A stretch of DNA of 64,000 nucleotides from Gordionus sp. m RMFG-2023 (lineage: Eukaryota; Nematomorpha; Gordioida; Chordodea; Parachordodidae), in the NCBI RefSeq assembly GCF_954871325.1, contig NC_088777.1, positions 20,747,366 through 20,811,365 on the forward strand. Direction: 5' to 3'. This document shows, piece after piece, positions 36,607-47,800 of the stretch. The notes under the pieces are model-generated. The model ran no database searches. It was not told where the DNA came from and was given only the letters and a program-made list of their open reading frames with translations. Position numbers and translations under genes: made by a program. The stretch's first letter is position 1. The number at the start of each line of letters is the position of its first letter.

Positions 36607-37527
36607 TCAAGCCTTTAAATTATCAAAACATTCTGGGAAACCAATGGTTATATTGGCCTTAATTAAAATGCTAAAATCAAGATCAAACTATAAAACTTTA
36701 ATTTGGGTGCAATTTATTTTCAAACTTAACCTTGTAGTCTGTTAATTTTATGTTTATTATTTAGAAATCAAACAAAAAAATATTTTCGAGTAAATTATGT
36801 TTATTCTAATGGTACATACAAATTCTTTTCATTATTGCAAACATATTATTTAAAATGGAAATGAATGAACAGATAAATTTTTTAAACTATTCGAATGTCC
36901 TTAATTTCAAATTAATATTCGTGAATATTACTCGAATAAATAACATATTCGATTCGAATAGTAAAAATGGAGCATTAATTATTTGTAATTTACAAAGAAA
37001 AAATTATTTTAATTTAAAAAAGGATGTTATATTTGAGATATGAACATATTCCAAAATGGTATAAATACTTCTTTTAAAATATTATATCGGATACATAACA
37101 TTCGAAAGGTATGTTTTGAAACGACTCGAAGTTTACTAATGAATAATGGTGACATCTTTAATTAGGCTAATAGCTTAAACAAACATTTTGCATAAAATAG
37201 ACGTCATTTAGCTTTGGCGTGGATAATAGAAAGTGGTGTATTTCATAAAAGAAATAAAACTTGATTATATATTTTTTTAAAGGGAAAATCAGGGACTAAT
37301 ATTAATATTGTTTATTATATTTATTAAAATTTAATATTTTAAACTATAAAATTTATTACCAAAAATATAAATCTAAATATATATTCCTTTTTAGATTGCA
37401 TATATTCATACCACATAAAATTTTCAAAATTGTTTATTCTTATGTATATATCACAATGTTTACAATTATATAAATAAATAAAAAACATCACCATACGTTG
37501 ATCTAAGGAAATTCAAAAAAAAATTAT
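36607..37527. other. Gene-free stretch; possible poly(A) signal
   Basis: No gene is supported; the 62-codon plus-strand frame at 36,855-37,043 is A+T-driven. On the minus strand AATAAA lies at 37,433-37,438, about 90 nt beyond the stop codon of the exon at 37,528-37,834, and is a plausible polyadenylation signal for it. Confidence 0.4.
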
Positions 37528-37834
37528 CTACAAAAATAACTCGTTCAATAATTCCTTCAACCCTTGCGTTTCAATATAATTTCCCCCAATGGTCGAAGCG
37601 GTAGTCTTAAGTTTTTTCTTACTTTTCTTTTTGATATTCGTCTCTGGAACGTTCAATTTATAAGTAACGTAGGCAAGTTTCTCAATCAATAAATCTTCAA
37701 AATTCGTTCTCGAAGGTGTAAAATCATCGTAATTTTCTACTGATATATTGACTGGGACGGAGTAATAATTTTTTTCCTGCATTTCAAAGTCTTTGGGGGC
37801 GAATTTATATTGATCAGAGTGGTTTGCGTGATTA
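37528..37834 (-). CDS. Terminal coding exon, product not identified
   Basis: A minus-strand open stretch of 101 codons plus stop follows an acceptor (TATAAAG, after 37,834), with an in-frame TAA just upstream of that AG. The product begins NHANHSDQYKFAPKDF, is acidic and polar in the middle, and has a strongly basic NIKKKSKKKLKT patch before a C-terminus ending GLKELLNELFL. The lysine patch resembles a nuclear or nucleolar localisation signal (inference). Composition is clearly less A+T-biased than flanking noise. It lies 3.7 kb downstream of the WDR75-like exons on the same strand and could be that gene's last exon, but it needs a phase-2 partner that I did not find. It may instead belong to an unrelated gene. 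Confidence 0.5.
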
Positions 37835-39790
37835 CTTTATATATATATATTAATTTATTTGTTAACAAAGTCAAACTTTTGGAAGGGTGTCCTTGATATC
37901 GATCAATTAAAAAATGATTCTATCATTTAGATTTACCCCACTTGCCCGAATTTTAAATTAAACATCGATCATCTTAAAAAGCGAAACATAACAATCTAGT
38001 ATAGAAATAAGAGTGCAACACAAGGAAAAAGTCAACGATATATAAAAAAATCAGCATTAATGTCAATATGTGAGATATAGGAGCATTCCGAAAACACAAT
38101 TTAGAAAAATGTTGCAAGTGCAACAAAGAAAATAAATCAATAATATCAACATCGTATAAATAAATAATCTTTTCTTGTAGTATATTTATTGTTTTTACCC
38201 ACCTTCCCTCCAAAGATAGTTTTTGAATCTTGAGGGGACTTGATTAACTCTTTGCAAATTCATTATTTCTTATGTTATTGCTTTGCTCTCATGATAAATA
38301 TTTCTACTCTTTTCTTTGCTCACTCATAAAATACTAGAAAAAAAATTCTCGAACGCTAATTGCATTAGTGGGATGTCAATTTATAACATTGTGTATTTAC
38401 TAATCATTCCCTCCTTCACTTGATCCAATTATTTATTAAGACCAAATGTTTATAACGTATGAATACGAATCTCCTCCTTTCTTATTTCTACTTCTATTTT
38501 ATTCATAACTTAGTCTAATAATCAGAGTTGGGCAGTACCAGGAATACTTGTATCTTGGATATGAGATACTAGTATTTTGTACTTTGAATCCTTTTGAAAT
38601 TTTTAATAAGACTATTCTTAAAAGAATCTTATCTATTTCATTTGCTTGACAAAAGAGACAGATATCTATTTTTTTATATTTGCTAAAAAATTTATATATA
38701 CTTTACATTATCTTTTTGTGTATTCTTATATTAATTTTGTTTTTCATTCCTTTTCCTAACTTTATATTTTAAAATTACATTATTATTATATATTTAACAT
38801 ATTAACTTTATTGCGCATTTATAATATTTTTAACGTGCATTATAGTTTTATATTAAAAAAATAAAATGATAAAAATAATATTAAGGTGTATGATGATAAT
38901 AATAAGCTTTTCTATTCACTAGGGATTATATCCATCTTCCCTCTTTAAATTGTTGTTATTTCTAGATATCTCAAAGCTTTTAATTAGTTTTTAAAGGAAA
39001 TTCTACTTTGTCAAGGAAAATACAATTATTAAAACTAATAAGATAATATGAAAAATCTTTATATGCTTTGCAAGGGTAGGGGCTTGAATATTGTTTTAAT
39101 AATTTTAGAATTTCTAATTCTTCCATTTGTCTAAATATTAATTAATTTTTTATTTAAATGAAAAAGATAAATATGTTATTGAAATGTTGGAATTAATAAA
39201 TTAGTTTTTCCTTGAAGTTTTGTGTATACTTTAGGGGTAATCGACACTAAAATCATATAAAACATTATGAATTTCCACTGGAGAAATAAACCTCAGAATT
39301 TGATGCAAATTTGTCTTTCAAGTTGGTGAAACAACAACAGATTATATACGGTATCTTTCTATTTACTTCTGTTGGTTATTTATACTTCTTTCCATTCTTA
39401 TTGTTACACAAAATTCCATAATAGCTGTTGGGAGGGAAAGCGATGATATTCGCAATAAGTTAAAAAATAGTTCTTGATCAACTTTTTCATAAAAAATATT
39501 TTAACTTAGATACTCTAGCAAAAATATAAGTGTTTTATATCTTTGGATATTTTAAAAAGATACCTGTATCTAAAATACATATTTATTAATAAAGGATCTT
39601 TATCTGGATCATTTTTAAAGGACCTGCCCAACTTTGCTAAAACTATAAAAAGTATTTTTTTTAAATACTTTTTTTGCACCCACTTAAATAATTAGCATAC
39701 TTACATTATATTCAACGATTAAAAAACAAATATCTTTTTTTCCTTAAAAGCTTTTTCAGTCTAAAAAATGTAACCTTTATAATATAAACT
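37835..39790. other. Gene-free A+T-rich stretch
   Basis: No supported exon or element boundary; the minus-strand frame at 37,974-38,213 shows no domain. Confidence 0.4.
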
Positions 39791-40185
39791 CAGAGACCTG
39801 GTGAGGTCAACATTTTATGCCGGGCCGAATTAAATAAAAACATTTCCATTTGCCTGGTTTGGCATTTTTTTTGGCTTGGCAGGATTTTTTAAAATCATTT
39901 TTCAAACTAGCCCAATTGTAAAATTTTGCTTTTTTGAATAATTTTGGATGTATTTCACAATAGTTTCAACAGGAAACTGAAAATATGAACAGTAGATGAA
40001 TAAATAACGCTTTATTATATCGTTTTTCAACTGATTAACATAATTATTTTTACAAATCGGTCCGGCCCAGATTTTTTATTTTTCGGCCGGAATTTTTAAA
40101 CCCGTCCGATAATTAAATTATATTATTTTTTGACCAGTCCATTAGGATCTGTCCAGGATTTACAGGCCAAACCTACAGGTCTCTG
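39791..40185. mobile_element. hAT-like miniature element, CAGAGACCTG family
   Basis: The left end is CAGAGACCTGG and the right end, inverted, CAGAGACCTGTAGG, the same ends as the element at 20,319-21,194. Interior GGCCGAATT / CGGTCCGGCCC words are decayed versions of the family's GC-rich blocks. Flanks ATATAAACT and ATATAAAT differ by one inserted base, a probable 8-bp target duplication. Confidence 0.7.
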
Positions 40186-41495
40186 ATATAAATAATGTGA
40201 ATAATTTTATTACGAAAATGGTGACAGAAAAGATTCCATGTAGTTTAGGCTAAATGAGTTTAACTCCGGGAAAACGTGTGCTGGGCAATTTTCGATCTTC
40301 AATAAAAATTATAAAAATTATAAAAATTAGGAAAAAAATAGGAAGATTTTAATATAATGTTTCATGATAATTATAGATACGTTTTGAAATATAGGGTTTA
40401 TCATATTGTAATATATTTTGATCTCTCTTTATTTAGGCGTGATAAAGATTCAATTTGTTTAATTTTGACGTGAGCATCGCTATCGAAATCAATGTTATGT
40501 TTTAAAATATTATGATTGTATCTCTTGGTTTCCATTTTTTTTTTAAACTTGAACTAGTCACTTTAAAAAAAGAAAGATGCTTTAAACAACTTGTAAATTA
40601 GAAAATGAAATCGTTAAGCATCTTAAATGTGTGCATTAAAATTAATTAAAAAATTATAATCAAGTTAGGAGCCTGGATTAAAAAGGGTTCTGATTACAGT
40701 TAAAAAGATCCTTAAAAAGTGTGTTCTGGTTTTTAAATTTTACCGGTTTTCCTGGTTCCAAACTCTGATAACAATCAAAAATTTTGGAAAAAAATCATAA
40801 ATATACTTTCTAAACTGACTCATGTAACATTTTAAACAAAATAGTATTTAAATTAATTGTACTTGTGTTAAACCCAGATCCGGAACTGGTTCATAAAAAA
40901 ATATAAATGAGTTCTGGTTTTGGTTTCTGTTAAACTTTTTAAAAAGGGTTCTAGATCCTGGTTCCTAGATTAGTACCTGAGCTGGCTCCAAAGTCTAGTT
41001 ATAACATGCTCAAAGTAGGGTTGAAAATCATAAATTTTTATAAAAAACAAAAAAATCGATTTTAAATTAAGTTTCATAATTTAAAAATATTATGTGTCCT
41101 GAAAAAAAAAACTTTGATTAATTGAACTAAACATCAGTTCGAAATCTATGATTAAACAATTGTCAGGATTGACTAAAAAAAATACTTTATCAAATTTAAT
41201 TATAGATATTATAAAAATTTTTTTAATATCAAAATATTGATAATTATTTAAAATAAAGGAAAAAATGAAATAATTAGAGAAATTCTTTAATTTCAAATAT
41301 ATTAAATAAAATAATTTTTAGAGGAATTTATCATATTATAAAATTCATTTCAAGTTATAAAAATATTTTAAATACAATTTAACAATTTATTGTGCAAAAC
41401 ATAATAAAACAAGAAGATATAGTAATTGGGTGTTAAGAGAGTCACGCCTTATTATTTTTTTAGATAAATTATTTATTTTATTTAAATGAGCCCCC
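40186..41495. other. Gene-free stretch with a possible old miniature element
   Basis: At about 40,669-40,993 an AGGAGCCTGG start and a GGTTCC...GAGCTGGCTCC end could be inverted termini around GGTTCTGATT / TTCTGGTTTTGG repeats; no target duplication. The rest has no recognised content. Confidence 0.35.
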
Positions 41496-41525
41496 TCAAT
41501 CCCAATATAAATTGAGACATTTGAT
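41496..41525 (-). CDS. WDR75: Possible short last exon after a 40-nt intron
   Basis: A GTTTTT...TTTTTAG interval of 40 nt (41,526-41,565) would join ...NGM in phase to IKCLNLYWD and a stop at 41,496. It has no clear match to the family's C-terminus. A 48-nt in-phase intron in the OTU relic at 62.3 kb shows that introns this small may occur in this genome. Alternatives are read-through, or splicing to an exon further downstream. Confidence 0.35.
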   Translation of the reverse strand: MKCLNLYWD

Positions 41526-41565
41526 CTAAAAACAAACAAATAAATATGTAAAAATGAATAAAAAC

Positions 41566-41862
41566 CATTCCATTCATAATTTTAAGTCTTTCTTTGGCAG
41601 AATATGTCCTTCTGTCCGCATCCTCGTCGAAATCTATGCCTTTAATTTTATCGATTTCTCCATCCGTTTCCGACATTTGGTTTCGAAGTTTTAAGTTTTC
41701 GTAAAAAAAACTTCCGAATGGAGTCGTAGCGTTAAGAAGGTTCAAATCATCAATATCGTTAGTTTCTTCAAAATCGTCCGAAGCTCGAGTTTCGTTTAGG
41801 AGATCAAATTCTTTATGGTCGGGAGAGGTAGATTGTACATAGGCATCCATCGATAATAAATG
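41566..41862 (-). CDS. WDR75: WDR75-like exon, acidic C-terminal tail
   Basis: HLLSMDAYVQSTSPDHKEFD is followed by an Asp/Glu-rich stretch and LNLLNATTPFGSFF. This aligns with human LLTFSTKSPEE...LLAEESLPTTPFYFILG, a conserved TTPF landmark of the family. The tail continues ...YSAKERLKIMNGM. The probable donor is GTTTTT after 41,566. If unspliced, the frame would run on to LRGLI and stop at 41,482. Confidence 0.75.
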
Positions 41863-44800
41863 CTTTTTTTAAAGTTTTTAATCAATACCTAAATGCTTGT
41901 CTTTTAAAATCAAGAAAAATGACCTTTTTGAAAAAAATATTTTGCACAAGTTGTCCAGCCCGGCCTAAAAAACTTTTGCCGGGCTTTGAGCTGCGCCATC
42001 TCTAACTCCATATTAATCCTAATGGAATGCAAATTATCAACCCACTTATGTTTTGGTACCGATATACTTCCTTATCTCCCCTTCCTATTAAATCCGGGAA
42101 TCTTTATAAAAACCTGTTCCGAATTCATAAAAAACAGCTTGCGTTGGTGGAAATTGTCGGTAACAGGTAAATAGATGCTCGATATTATAAAACTGCAATT
42201 TATGATATCGGGTGTAATATTTTTTGAACAAGGACTTAAATTCAAGATTTGCATGAATTGTGGATTTAGGAGATCATTAAACATCAAGGCACTGGATCCT
42301 GTAAATTGTATTAATTCGAATTTATAGATTTATATTTTAAAATATTTAATCATGTCATATAATTATTATTAACCTCTTAAACATTATACGAAAAATAGGG
42401 CCAAAATTATTTAGAAACAAATTTTTAAAAATCCAGATCGGGCTTAATATGACTCAAATTTGAAATCCCAGGTCGAGCTTAAATATATAAAAGAGCCAGT
42501 CCGAAATCTAAAAAGTATATTAAGCTTTTTAATTATATAAATTTACCAAATTTTATCCTCTATCATTACCACTACCCTAAAGACTTTTTAAGAAGATTTA
42601 TCATCTTTATTTTAAAAAATAAATTGGGAAAAATAAGCATTCAGACCGAAGTGATTTATAAGAGCTTACAACCTTAATTATTACCTTTGATAATAACTAG
42701 CTTACTCTACTCAGATACTCCGCGTTAACTACATTATTTTATCTTGCATTTATTATAAAAACATATTTACCACCCCCTCCCCCTCCCCTCCTTTTGAAAT
42801 CGGAATATTTTCATAACAAAATACAATGACTAATCTTGCAGTGTAATAGGTGTTATGTTTCCCTCAATGTTGTTTAAGACATAAAAAACATTCAGAATTA
42901 AACTGGAAAAGGTCTTATGCGTTGAGTTTTTAATTACGAAATATCCTTAATCCAAATCAATGAATTGAAGCATCTTTTTTTAAAGATTTTACCATGATTG
43001 TAAGTATGAATAAAAACGGCCAATTCCCCTTTTCCGAAGTTACAACTTAAGCTTGTTATAATGCGCTCATTGCAAATTTTAGTGGTTAATTTTTCGCAAT
43101 TTCCGTAATTTATCCCGCTTCCATCATTTAAAGTTGGATTGTCCGTAAAATCGACCTTCAAAATGGCCAGATCTAGGGTCCATATAAGTGAGGTTTCGTT
43201 AATGTCCCAGACAAATAGACGTTGGCATGTGGCCGATATTAAGAGAGAATGCGAATTGTAGTGACTTTGACCGAAACTCATATACCTTTGAGAAATAAAT
43301 AAAACGATGTTAATATTTAAGTTATAATATATAGTTATAGGGCGGATATTCACGGTATCTGTCAGTGTCTTGACAAATGCTTTTATTTTTAGCCGATATC
43401 CGTCAAAAGGGTAGTATCGGTGTATCTCTGGTTGCAATAAATACATATTTTTTTAGTCAAGGTGTAACAAATAGATATTTAGAAAATGATAGGATATTAC
43501 AGAAATAAAGTTTAGATGAGATAGGCCAATTCAATTCTATTTTTAATAATAATATAAGTAGACATGTGCGCCAACAGCATTATCGGGGACGGCATTTCTT
43601 TTTCTAAACGATCGGATTGCGGCAGCGAATCGATTTACACGCTGCCACAAAAATAGGCGGCGGCGTCAAATATTTTTTTAATTAAAATTATAAATTCATT
43701 GGAAACACTTTTAAAATAAAATTTATGCTTTATTATGTTTATAACTATAACTTAATGATTTTGTTAAGTTATAATTATTACGTATCAATATTATTTTATT
43801 ATATATTTATAGGACATAATCATGATCTTTTAGAGTTCAGAGTGAACCCAGCTATGGAAATACGCTCACCGGGTGTGCTCATATATAGAAAGGATGAAGA
43901 CACTATAAATGATAGTATCCCTCCTCTTAATAACACCATTTATCGGATTTCTGTCACACTTACCTTACCTATTTTAACTATAATGACAGGGATACTATAT
44001 ATATGTTTTCATTGAGAAATATATATCATCTAATCCACTCCGACTAAGTGTGGTTCTATCTGATAAATCTTTTGTATCTGAAATAATGTCATATTTCTTC
44101 ATAATAAAAAGATTAAGCCTTAAAAATTTCAAATTGTGGGATGAGATCAGTTTTATTTAAATATTCTACTATAAAATAATTAGATATTTTAACAGTTAAA
44201 ATAAGAATTAAGATTGCCCTATAAAAAATTATAATGATTTTACAAATAACCTTTAGAAAATCTTGCATTCCAGTATTATTTATAGAAAAGAATGTCATTA
44301 AATCCTTGCAACACATGAGAACATAATTCCTTACCAGAATCCATTTTTTATTGGGTCAGCTGTATCTTTTACAATGGGTTTGAAAAATAAAAATTTTGTT
44401 TAGTTTCTTCTTTACATGATAGTCATATTTTTCAAGTAAATGTTTTATTATGTTTGATGTGCTGATATTTTTTGAAAAAGATTTGATTGGATAAATAATT
44501 AAAAAATTCACAAATATCTTAAAAATAATCAAATAATTTACTCTGAAAATGAATAATTATTTTCATCCTCACCAACTTTATCAAGTGCTATTTGCAAGCA
44601 TATATTACAAAAGACTTTATCTGTAGCAACACTGGTTCTTTTATTATTTATGTCAGTTTTTAATATTAAGGATCCAAAATGTTTCCAAGCAAAAGATTTT
44701 GCTTGCAAGGATATACTGTATTTTCTTACAGGGTATTACAATGCTGCATCTATTATAATTGTTTTAGTCCTACTATTTTTATATATGTTATAATGGCAAT

Positions 44801-47800
44801 AAAATAAAATTCATTTATTAAAATTTCCTTTTATGATAAAAAATAAATTTTACATGATGAGTTGTAGATTGCATTAAGATAATATTGTATTACTCCTTAT
44901 ATAATAATTTATGGTCTTATCAAAAATATTTGAAGCATCAAAAATTAAAAGAATAAAATATATAATAATATTTCAATACCTTTTCTGTAAATTACTAGCC
45001 TTATCTTATCTTATCTAACATGTTGGTCACAGACCTGCCCAAAGTGAGCGAACGTGTATTATATGGATTGTTACAAATCAAATTTATAGCAAAAAATATT
45101 TATTAATTTTAAAAAAGATGGCATTATTTAATAATTGAAAAAATATTTAATATTATATTTCTTCTAATTACAATTCATAAATAATATTATTTTTAATAAT
45201 AAAATATGTATCACGCCGCCACGCCGCCGAATTTTTACATGGGTAAAAGCGTGTTGAGCGCCGTCACTTTTTGGCGGCGTGTCAAAAATCACCAGCGGCG
45301 GCGTATTTGACCGGCAACGCACATGTCTAAATATAGGTAAGATGTCTGTATTGTTAGGGAATACTTAGTCCTGCTCCTGATAATCAACCTCTTAGAACTA
45401 TGGTCTATCTGTTACTTAGATTACAAAAGCTTAGTCGCAAAATCTTTTCCTGATAACTACCTCCTATTGGCATAAGATTCAAAAAAACGGCCTCTCTTCA
45501 ATTCCCTTTCTAATACCATCGATTTATCTGAACCCCAAGTATTTCAAGCATATATTATTGACCATAAATTAGGATTAATTACACTGTGTCACAAATTTCG
45601 ACTTGATTTTTTGGGAGAAAATAAAATAAGCATGTTTTGAGACAGTTTTTTATGCATATTCTAAATCCGCTGTCAGTTTTCTAGCACATCAGGTTTTTTA
45701 TTTATTTTAGGTTAATGGCCAAAAAGGTCATTTTTAGCACTTTTTGAAGGTTTATAACTTCGGTTCTAATGATCCCTTCAACTAAAAAAATATCTTAATT
45801 TTTGTAGCAAACCTTCCTTATTATTATTATACATTTTTTTTTATAAAATCCTTACTATATTTTTAAACAACATATTTTTTAAATTTACCTTTATTTATAA
45901 AATCTTTTTTAATATAGCTAACATTTAATATATTTATTTATTGTGGCTTTCGTTCTCTTCGCTACACTACGGTACGATTCCCAAACAATTTATTTTAAAT
46001 TAAATAGTTATATTTCTCATATTTAAATAAATATATTATGCTAAGCTAACCTATCTCATATTTTACTTTCGTCAGGATTGAGATCATTTTGAGATCGCAG
46101 CATATCTTAAATTAGTAAATGGAATAATTTATTTTTGACAATAAATATTTCATATTTTCATATAATTCATTTAACTGGTTGGAATAGGCGATGGGAATTG
46201 ATGGCTTAGAATTTCCGTTATGAAGCAAAACTGCTTTCAAGCTGTTTTTGCTTGAATCAATGAACAAGCGCCATTCATCGGGCACCAATTCAATATTTAG
46301 TTGTAAAAAAAGTTGACCTAGATTGTTGGAATAGTATAAAAAAATTTCGTAAGAGAATAAATTCTTAAACGATGCTCCACGGATTCGGTATGAAGTTCGA
46401 ACTCCATTTTTTTAAATTTTAAAATCATTAAGCCTTGAGGCTAAATATTCGGACTTTCTTTTTGAAAGTTGTAAATTTCTGGTTATGTCATTTAGTTGCT
46501 CTTGTGACATAAATGGCGAATCCTCTTCGGAATTATACTCTAGATCAATATTGTCATTGTCCTGGCAACGTAATTTTTCCAGCTGCGAACTATTAAAAAA
46601 AGGAACTGTTGTATGCATATTATATTTTACCGGATAAACAACCGACGAAATTTCAGGATAACGAATTTTCTTTTTATTTTTTTTGTTAAACCCAAATGTA
46701 CTAATCGAGCAAAAATAACAATCCCACGAATGATTTCTTGCTACGTGCCAAAATGCAGGTTTCGAATAAGGCAAATATGACCGTTTTCCATTTACCCATG
46801 AATTAAAAGAATTATAACATGTTTTACATATGTAATTAGGGGCAAATGGTTTATCCAAATCGCAGAGTGGAATATTGTAATAAATTTCATAAATCCTTTG
46901 AATGATTGGAGAAATTGGACATTTTTGTGCGGGCAATATATAGACCGCACAGATATAACAAAATTTAGAGACACACTTTAAACAAGGGGACCTCGTTTTT
47001 TGTAGAATATTATATAAGGAGGGAATTTGAATAATATTTAAAATCCAATTTTAAAAAAAATTGAATGAAAGAAATTAAATGTTTATGAAAAATTAAGCGC
47101 GAAAAAAAATAATTCTCCTTTCTTCCTACTCGTTATTTTGCATTATTATTTATTGCCCATACTACGGGTTCGAGGTACTCCATTGGAAAATCATATTTTG
47201 ATATAAATTTATTAAAAAAACAAATATTCTTAAAAAAAAGATAAATATTAATAAAAAATATGAAAAAATTACCAATTATTGCATTTTAAATGAATTTTGC
47301 TTCAAAAATGCTCAATTCAAAAAGAGTACAAATTAAAAAAGTGGGTACAGATATCTGATTTTGGTATAAATTGATCATAAATGCATAAAATATTACTAAA
47401 TACAACTAAAAAAGATAAATAATTACCATAATTTTGCTTTAAAAATGCTTTATGCAGAGAAAATTCAATAAAAGTGTACAAATTAAAAAGTTCGAAAATA
47501 TCTATACCGACTTTTTTAATTTATAGATTTTGGTTGAATTTTCATGGCATAGAGTACTTTTGAAACATATTTAGAATTAATATATAATCTTGAGCATATT
47601 TGAAGCAAAATTATATAAAATATATCTTCTAAAGTTAATAATTTTGATAGTAATTTAAATTGAAGACTTAAGACCCCCAAAACGAAATTCTTTACCATTT
47701 TTCTCAAAAACCAATCGATAAAAAATTATAAAAATTAGTAAATTTATAAAGAAATACAAGTTTAACACTATCACCAATAATCAGGGATTTTTATTCAATA

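Larger units (their letters stand above)
43559..45329. mobile_element. hAT-like element, 1.77 kb, TAGACATGTGCG ends, in an intron
   Basis: TAGACATGTGCG opens the element and its complement closes it. Flanking 8-mers AATATAAG (43,551-43,558) and AATATAGG (45,330-45,337) differ at one base. The subterminal regions are GC-rich (GGCGGCGGCGTCAAATA on the left; CACGCCGCC and GGCGGCGTGTCAAA on the right). No transposase is seen. Instead the interior has two exon-like open stretches with membrane-protein character (43,814-44,015 and 44,561-44,794). Confidence 0.8.

Noticed and set aside
43286-43446. N-terminal extension of the WDR75-like exon into a 170-codon frame
   Set aside because: The acceptor at 43,286 and phase fit end the exon there; the upstream part is a miniature-element fragment that happens to be open.
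43814-44015. Lipid phosphate phosphatase exon
   Set aside because: Only a vague layout similarity; diagnostic residues are absent, so left unidentified.
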